DNA from: Chlamydiales bacterium
Lineage (GTDB): Bacteria; Chlamydiota; Chlamydiia; Chlamydiales; Simkaniaceae
Reading direction: 5' to 3'
Assembly: GCA_024233395.1 (NCBI GenBank)
Contig: JACKPR010000003.1
Coordinates: 372,001-436,000, forward strand
Length of the DNA: 64,000 nt
Under the pieces are notes generated by a model. The model did no database searches, had not been told where the DNA came from, and saw only the letters and a program-made list of their open reading frames with translations. Both the position numbers and the translations under genes were made by a program. Positions 59,306 to 64,000 of this stretch are shown piece by piece. Numbering within the stretch: the first letter of the stretch is position 1; every line of letters starts with the position of its first letter.

Positions 59306-59655
59306 TCCTTTTTATTGTCCGTGTCATTATTACAACAATTGTTGTCCTTATCTGCGCTCATTTCCTTCCAGGGTTAGAAGTAAAAAATAATTTTGACGCT
59401 ATCCTATTTGGCCTAATATTGGCCATTATCAACTCGATTATACGGCCAATTTTAACCCTTCTTACCCTTCCTATTACCATTTTCACCCTAGGGCTCTTTC
59501 TCCTGGTGATCAATGGGTTTACCTTCTGGCTTGCCAGCGAGCTCTCGTATGGGGTCCATATTTCGACCTTCTGGGGCGCCTTCTGGGGGGGACTGATCAT
59601 CTGGGTCACCGGAATTTTCACGAACCGGCTCATATGGAGCTCTAATAATTACTGA
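59302..59655 (+). CDS. DUF360/YvlD-family membrane protein
   Basis: A 117-residue protein with four hydrophobic helices and the PF04020-type pattern GLILAIINSIIRPILTLLTLPITIFTLGLF (residues about 36-66), formerly called phage holin family IV. Function unknown. Start overlaps aconitase stop by 4 bp (ATGA), hence coupled. Confidence 0.88.
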   Translation: MILFIVRVIITTIVVLICAHFLPGLEVKNNFDAILFGLILAIINSIIRPILTLLTLPITIFTLGLFLLVINGFTFWLASELSYGVHISTFWGAFWGGLIIWVTGIFTNRLIWSSNNY

Positions 59656-59699
59656 TTACCAGCTATTTGCAACTTAATATACTAATTAATAATAATTTG

Positions 59700-59708
59700 T
59701 GTTATAAT
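59700..59708 (+). promoter_or_regulatory. Extended -10 promoter (TGTTATAAT)
   Basis: TGTTATAAT, identical to the site before the gene at 5007, lies 34 bases before the ATG at 59743 in AT-rich DNA. ATACTAATT occurs upstream of both (about 4957 and 59679). Confidence 0.5.
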
Positions 59709-59742
59709 AGTATAATAATTTCAAAAAAGTAGGGGTAATAAA

Positions 59743-61752
59743 ATGAGCATGACTAGTCCAATTCAGTCTAGTTTAGATAGTCTTTCTGTCCGAATTGCCA
59801 CCATTAATGATCCATCTCAAACAAATCCAGAACGATTTGTGATAATTCAGTCTGAACTGGAAGCTTTAGGAAGGCAAATCACTGAAAGTGAAGGAAATCT
59901 AGCCTATCTTGAACGATTTACTACGATTCATGACCAATTTAGAGCAGCCTGCGAAGTTTCACAAAAACAACGTGCAGCATCAAGTGGGATGGGATCTCGC
60001 TCTGTAAAACATAGCCCCTCAAGTCAGTTAGTTGGTAGCTCTCGCCTAGGTCCAGCAGATCGAATGGCGCCAGGGATCCCTATATCACCAGAAGCACAAA
60101 GCACCATTGGGTCGATCAACCAGTGGACTGACAGAAGTCCTCATGCTCCAATATTTAGTCAATACAATAGAAACACTTGCCCGTGCACTTCTTTTGCATT
60201 CATTTCTCGTTTCTTAAACCATGGAAATACAGGTTTAGACTCAGGGATGGTCGATACTGTGATTAGAATTGGACAAGACCGTTACATCGAAAAAATTGCT
60301 GAAAGACGAAGAGAACTCAGCAGCGTAGTGATCCCCCTTGAGCTTAGATCCGAAACCCGGGGAACTATGTTGGCACCTGGAGAAGCTTATGGAGCATTCG
60401 AATCTGTTTTGGGCGAACGTCCGCACTCCCCAAAGGCCTTTATTCTGGTGGATCTTGATCCTCGAATCGAAGGAAGGCTCACAGGACTATTAAGTCAGTC
60501 AATCATTGATGAAGCGGCCCGCCAAGGTGGAAGAGTTAAGGTACCTCTTAAAGTTAATGGAATCACTTTTTATGCCTTGTTTGAAGTCACTAGAGATAGA
60601 ATCACATCTTCACTTTGCAATATTGAGGGTGTTCCTTTCCCTGGAACAACAAGCTCCTTTCGAAATACAGCAAGAGGTATTGCAATGACCTCTAAATCTC
60701 TAATCGAATTAATGACAACTGAATGTAGAAAAAACCAGCTTGCAGACTTTATTGAAAAATCTCTCGTTCCATTAACAGAATTTCACCCTTCTCGCAGAGT
60801 TGCATCAACGATTACAATCAATGGTCAAATCATGGCAATTGGAGTAGAAGCTAGTGGTCCTAGAGACAATCCAACAATTAGAGTAACACTCTTTGATTCT
60901 CATGGTAATCCTCGCTTAACAGGATCTCCAAATGGTTTCGTTTATCAAGTCGAAGGCGTGAATAGAGCAGCTGATGTTCTTCTTCGAATGATGCATGTTC
61001 AAAAAGATAGAGCGATTGAAATTCGTGGTGCTGTATCAGAAGCACAATTAAAAATGATACGAGGCGATATAGGGGAAGTCAATGAAGTCGGTTCTTATAT
61101 CGTTCTTCCTAGAGAAGAGCATGTTTCTTTTGGAGAAGCCCCTGTTGTTGCGCGAGATTCCGATGTAGTCGGCGTTGGATCAAGAGCTCATCATCAAGAA
61201 GAAGAAGAGCATAAAGGCGCTGGAAGTGTCGTTTCTTCTCCAGTTATTTCAAGAGAAGCTCAAAGAGAAGTCCCTTCTCGTTTACCCTCTGGAATTGGTG
61301 AACAACAGTCTCTACCAGTATCTGACCGACTCCCATCCTCTGCACCTCCTATCCCTGTTGTTTCTAGAGAGGATGAACGTAGGGAACCTCCTCGTTTACC
61401 CTCTGGAATTGAAGAGCAGCGGGCTGAAGCCTTAAGAACTCCTCAACCTTCTTCTCCTCCTGCAGATCAGGACTCTATTTTCGTAAGAAGACTCGCGGCA
61501 GGATTAAGTAAATCACTTCTTCCTCAAGCAATGGCGCAAAAAGATGGAACAATCCTCATCCCTCTTACAATGAAAGGAAAAGTTTATAATATTCTTCTTG
61601 AAGTCCGTGGCAAAGAAATAGTATCAGCCCTTTGCTCTCCTGAAGGTATTCCTAATCCTGAAACACAAAATACCTTTTCAAATGATGAAGAAGGAATCGC
61701 AAGGACTGCTAAAGCCCTAGTTGGACTGATGATCGCAGAATCGAAAAAGTAA
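59743..61752 (+). CDS. Unknown 669-residue protein, possible cysteine protease with duplicated domain
   Basis: No family recognised with certainty. Residues about 140-152 (QYNRNTCPCTSFA, with C146 and C148) plus VTLFDSHGNP (D385, H387) fit the Gln/Cys ... Asp-x-His pattern of herpesvirus-type deubiquitinases (family C76), at motif level only. A domain of about 78 residues occurs twice (about 249-327 and 591-667): both read PLxxxGxxYxxLxEV, LCxxEGxPxPxT and GIAxTxKxLxxLMxxE. Between them is a disordered linker in which SRExxREVPxRLPSGI-like units occur twice. No signal peptide. The build suits a secreted effector. Confidence 0.75.
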   Translation: MSMTSPIQSSLDSLSVRIATINDPSQTNPERFVIIQSELEALGRQITESEGNLAYLERFTTIHDQFRAACEVSQKQRAASSGMGSRSVKHSPSSQLVGSSRLGPADRMAPGIPISPEAQSTIGSINQWTDRSPHAPIFSQYNRNTCPCTSFAFISRFLNHGNTGLDSGMVDTVIRIGQDRYIEKIAERRRELSSVVIPLELRSETRGTMLAPGEAYGAFESVLGERPHSPKAFILVDLDPRIEGRLTGLLSQSIIDEAARQGGRVKVPLKVNGITFYALFEVTRDRITSSLCNIEGVPFPGTTSSFRNTARGIAMTSKSLIELMTTECRKNQLADFIEKSLVPLTEFHPSRRVASTITINGQIMAIGVEASGPRDNPTIRVTLFDSHGNPRLTGSPNGFVYQVEGVNRAADVLLRMMHVQKDRAIEIRGAVSEAQLKMIRGDIGEVNEVGSYIVLPREEHVSFGEAPVVARDSDVVGVGSRAHHQEEEEHKGAGSVVSSPVISREAQREVPSRLPSGIGEQQSLPVSDRLPSSAPPIPVVSREDERREPPRLPSGIEEQRAEALRTPQPSSPPADQDSIFVRRLAAGLSKSLLPQAMAQKDGTILIPLTMKGKVYNILLEVRGKEIVSALCSPEGIPNPETQNTFSNDEEGIARTAKALVGLMIAESKK

Positions 61753-61773
61753 TAAGTCTCGTTAACAGAATGT

Positions 61774-61805
61774 ATGAACCTATCCTGAATTAAAGATAGG
61801 TTCAT
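61774..61805. repeat. Short hairpin made of two repeat ends
   Basis: ATGAACCTATCC at 61774-61785 faces GATAGGTTCAT at 61795-61805 with a small loop; same layout as the one at 30062. It follows the stop codon at 61752 by 21 bp, so it may be used as a terminator, though no U-tract follows. Confidence 0.55.
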
Positions 61806-61881
61806 TGATAAACATTTCTTAACGAAAAAAAATCTTTATGCTACGCTCCTGAACTTAATAAAAGTACGGGAGCATAGCCAC

Positions 61882-63009
61882 ATGAGAAAAGTTCTTTTCA
61901 TCCTTACCATCAGCACTCTATTTCTTTCAGGTTGTCATGTTTCAAGTCGTACTGCAATGTATGGAAGTGGAGGAAGAACTTCTTATAATGTTGCCGCACA
62001 AAACACCACCAACCAAGAGCTCCTACTCAATCTTGTCCGTCTCAGATATTCTGATACTCCTTATTTTTTAGAACTCAATGGCATTACAACACAGTTTAAT
62101 TTTTCATCAAAACTCAATTCGACGATTAAACTTCCCGGTTTCGACAATGATAATCCAGCTTCTGTAGGAGGGGAGTTAGGATGGTCTAATCAACCTACCA
62201 TTCAATATTCACCTTTAGAAGGGAAAGACTTTGCTATTCAGATGATGCAGCCATTAGATCTTAGGATTATTCAAGGTCTTGTTTTTACAGGATGGGATGT
62301 CGACCGTGTCTTTAGACTGCTGATTCAAAATATGGCTGACATTCCTAATGCTAGCGCAGCTTCTGGCCCAGTTCCGACTAAAGCTCCTCATTACAGAAAG
62401 TTCTTTGAGTGTCTAGAACTTCTGCGCCACTTTCAATCATTAGGAGTGCTCCAAATCGGTGTTCGTTACATACCACCTGAAGGAAGTAAAGGAGTTTCTG
62501 AAGAGGAAGCTTGTGAAAGAAGGCCGAATGCAATCCAAATCTCTTTCCCAGCTAATGGTAGTGAATCGGACCGCTTAGCAGATCTTCTAGAGGGGATAAA
62601 AAAGAGTAAAGGACGTTATGTTTTAAACATGCGACAAGCCTTCAATGAAGAAGCCTCATTGGGTCTTATGACCCGCTCACTCTTGGGAACGATGTACTAC
62701 CTTAGCCTAGGCGTTAAAGTCCCTCCTAAAGATATTGCAGCTGGAACTGTTGCGATGACTCTCAACGATGATGGAACACTTTTTGATTGGCATCATGTGA
62801 TTGGGGATCTTATGTGTATCAATTGGAGCTACCGTCAACCCGATAACTATTATCTTGCTGTTCCCTACAGAGGATACTGGTTCTTCATCGATGATAGTGA
62901 TATTAGCTCTAAGAGAACCTTTGTTCTTTTGCAGCAGATTTATAATCTTCAAGCGAAGCAACAGGAAAAAGAAGGACCTTTACTTACAATCCCTCTAGGA
63001 GCTCCTTAA
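61882..63009 (+). CDS. Unknown lipoprotein
   Basis: A 375-residue protein with a lipoprotein signal (MRKVLFILTISTLFLSGC, lipobox LSGC). The mature part begins HVSSRTAMYGSGGRTSYN and contains NTTNQELLLNLVRLRYSDTPYFLE, a block I remember from proteobacterial proteins of unknown function. It probably attaches to the outer or inner membrane on the periplasmic side. The gene is complete. Confidence 0.85.
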   Translation: MRKVLFILTISTLFLSGCHVSSRTAMYGSGGRTSYNVAAQNTTNQELLLNLVRLRYSDTPYFLELNGITTQFNFSSKLNSTIKLPGFDNDNPASVGGELGWSNQPTIQYSPLEGKDFAIQMMQPLDLRIIQGLVFTGWDVDRVFRLLIQNMADIPNASAASGPVPTKAPHYRKFFECLELLRHFQSLGVLQIGVRYIPPEGSKGVSEEEACERRPNAIQISFPANGSESDRLADLLEGIKKSKGRYVLNMRQAFNEEASLGLMTRSLLGTMYYLSLGVKVPPKDIAAGTVAMTLNDDGTLFDWHHVIGDLMCINWSYRQPDNYYLAVPYRGYWFFIDDSDISSKRTFVLLQQIYNLQAKQQEKEGPLLTIPLGAP

Positions 63010-63318
63010 CCGGTTTCTAAGACATCAATATTTGGAAATCGCTCTCTTATCCTACCTTCTTCTTCAGAACAAAGTTTTTGTCCTGAAATTGAAAGAAGAC
63101 GAAGCCCCTGAAGGATTTAGAATATCGAACTTTTTTTTCCCAGCCTGATTCAATCCATTTTCATGAACGTGATAACATTTCGTAGCAAATGGGGAGGATA
63201 AAACCCCGTCGATGCCCACATCATACAAAGCCCATAACACTTTATTTAATGCTGATGGATAGTCACGGTCTCGATCCATTGGCTGAAAGAAAGGAATTTT
63301 TGTAATACTTATTGCCAT
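63006..63318 (-). pseudogene. Frameshifted remnant, LRR-like C-terminus
   Basis: The frame from ATG 63318 (GAGGTG upstream; MAISITKIPFFQPMDRDRD) runs to 63064. A different frame of the same strand reads ILQGLRLLSISGQKLC, EEEGRIRERFPNIDVLETG and stops at 63006. The two could join by a shift near 63120, after a run of eight A at about 63133. The tail looks like a leucine-rich repeat end. Either a decayed gene, or sequencing error; alternatively two separate frames. Confidence 0.4.
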
Positions 63319-63496
63319 ATAAGCCCCACCTCAATTTAAATCAGGAACAGTATAGAGCAATTAAAGGTTTTTCTCAACAGAAAGGGCTAACCCACTCTAT
63401 AAAAAGTATTTATTTCAAACATAACATTAATTATCAGACGTTATAAGAATGTCCGAAAGTTCCTCCCCCTGCATAAAAGACTCTCTTCAAACTCTT
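63319..63496. other. Intergenic gap
   Basis: AT-rich spacer between the remnant and the beta-barrel gene. No hairpin, repeat end or open frame with support. Confidence 0.4.
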
Positions 63497-64000
63497 TTAA
63501 AAGGCATACTCCATGCGCATATCTGCAGAATAGTTTTTCATCTTTCGATTGAGCTCAGCCCGACTATTTAAAAGGAGTGAAAACCCATGCATGTTTGCAA
63601 ACTCAATTCCTACGCCAGGAGCCCACTGATTTGTTCCTTTACTCGTAGCGCTTGCTGAAAAGGTTCCGACTTGCCCCCGAAACCCGCCTCTATAAGTAGA
63701 ATTGCTGAGCAAAGTCTTATTGACCCAACTAATACGTACATAGGGAGTCAAACATCCTCCTTTGATTTCAAAGGTGCAGCTTGAGCCGAGTCCAACCTCA
63801 GAACGAATGGCATTGGAAGTTTTGGACGCCACTCTTAAGTTAATACTTCCCGCTCCTGTTTCACTAAAACTTCCATTATGCAAGTAGAAATGGGTAATAT
63901 TTGAAAAGATCTGCAGCGGAACAGAAAGTGAGCTAAAATCTCCGACTAATTCAAGATAGTTTGTCCACTGAAGTCCACTACTATTGCTCTCTGCAGTGCG
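63497..64000 (-). CDS. Autotransporter-type beta-barrel protein, 3' part only
   Basis: The frame is open to the window edge, so the gene's 5' end lies beyond 64000; 167 codons are visible. The alternating pattern (VASKTSNAIRSEVGLGSSC; LTPYVRISWVNKTLLSNSTY; GFSLLLNSRAELNRKM) and the C-terminal MRMEYAF, ending in Phe, are those of the autotransporter barrel domain, as in chlamydial Pmp proteins. Which family is unknown without the N-terminal part. Confidence 0.75.
   Translation of the reverse strand, partial: RTAESNSSGLQWTNYLELVGDFSSLSVPLQIFSNITHFYLHNGSFSETGAGSINLRVASKTSNAIRSEVGLGSSCTFEIKGGCLTPYVRISWVNKTLLSNSTYRGGFRGQVGTFSASATSKGTNQWAPGVGIEFANMHGFSLLLNSRAELNRKMKNYSADMRMEYAF

Noticed and set aside
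63064..63318. Glycerophosphodiesterase-like C-terminal fragment
   Set aside because: VGIDGVLSS resembles that family's end only by chance; no other motif is present, and a second frame gives an LRR-like tail instead.
1..64000. CRISPR arrays, rRNA and tRNA genes
   Set aside because: No regularly spaced direct repeats were seen, and no gap contains a cloverleaf or rRNA-like conserved stretch that I could recognise by reading; a scan with tRNAscan-SE and Infernal would settle this.

Overview
This window looks like the chromosome of an environmental (Chlamydia-like) member of the Chlamydiota, probably in the Parachlamydiales/Simkania part of the phylum. I infer this from gene content; no marker gene was aligned. 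Pointers are an RNase HIII gene beside a small RodZ-type HTH/membrane protein, a protein kinase fused to a formylglycine-enzyme-like domain, a fused aroDE gene inside a full aro cluster, an archaeal-type class I aldolase, an ankyrin+SET protein, and many unrecognised genes of effector or Inc-like build. A complete aconitase gene and an adenylate cyclase fit an amoeba-associated lineage better than Chlamydiaceae. No rRNA, tRNA or CRISPR was seen.

Layout. 1-13.9 kb: rnhC, rodZ-like, a DUF255 thioredoxin-fold protein, an EamA transporter, a large unknown protein, a TPP-riboswitch-controlled SemiSWEET + thiamine pyrophosphokinase operon, a pseudokinase-like kinase/FGE gene overlapping a tyrosine phosphatase, ispH, and a permease with a UspA tail. 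13.9-20.3 kb: an oligopeptide ABC importer (oppBCDF, with oppA downstream) interrupted by a redoxin gene on the other strand and by a palindromic element. 20.5-34.7 kb: aldolase, two tandem paralogous unknowns, a giant AsmA-like protein, Nudix hydrolase, a DUF2807-like protein, adenylate cyclase, PspC-like protein, RluA-type synthase and HIT protein. 35-43.4 kb: small heat-shock protein, PfpI-like and PagL-like genes, several alpha/beta hydrolases, glutaredoxin, a basic repeat protein and two paralogous secreted proteins. 43.4-46.3 kb: three tandem tiny cysteine-cluster proteins divergent from a large Inc-like/LRR-like protein. 46.2-52.5 kb: aroC-aroK-aroA-aroB-pheA on the minus strand and aroDE divergent. 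52.4-64 kb: a PfkB kinase with a signal peptide, a TPR-like protein, a DASS transporter, the ankyrin-SET protein, aconitase, a DUF360 membrane protein, a possible cysteine-protease effector with a duplicated domain, a lipoprotein, a probable frameshifted remnant and the 3' end of an autotransporter-like beta-barrel gene.

How the parts work together. The metabolic genes (aro pathway, ispH, aldolase, aconitase, thiamine salvage, dicarboxylate and peptide import) suggest an intracellular bacterium that still makes chorismate and keeps at least this TCA step, while scavenging peptides, thiamine and dicarboxylates. The accessory genes (cysteine-cluster mini-proteins, Inc-like, ankyrin-SET and protease-like proteins) look like host-interaction factors; three of the unknown genes share an extended -10 promoter next to an AT-rich leader.

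The strongest unexplained structure is a set of five intergenic near-complete palindromes of about 164-169 bp with at least three or four unrelated terminal sequences. They resemble MITEs. One end type carries a GGATAGGTTCATG-like string that recurs at the start codons of several genes.
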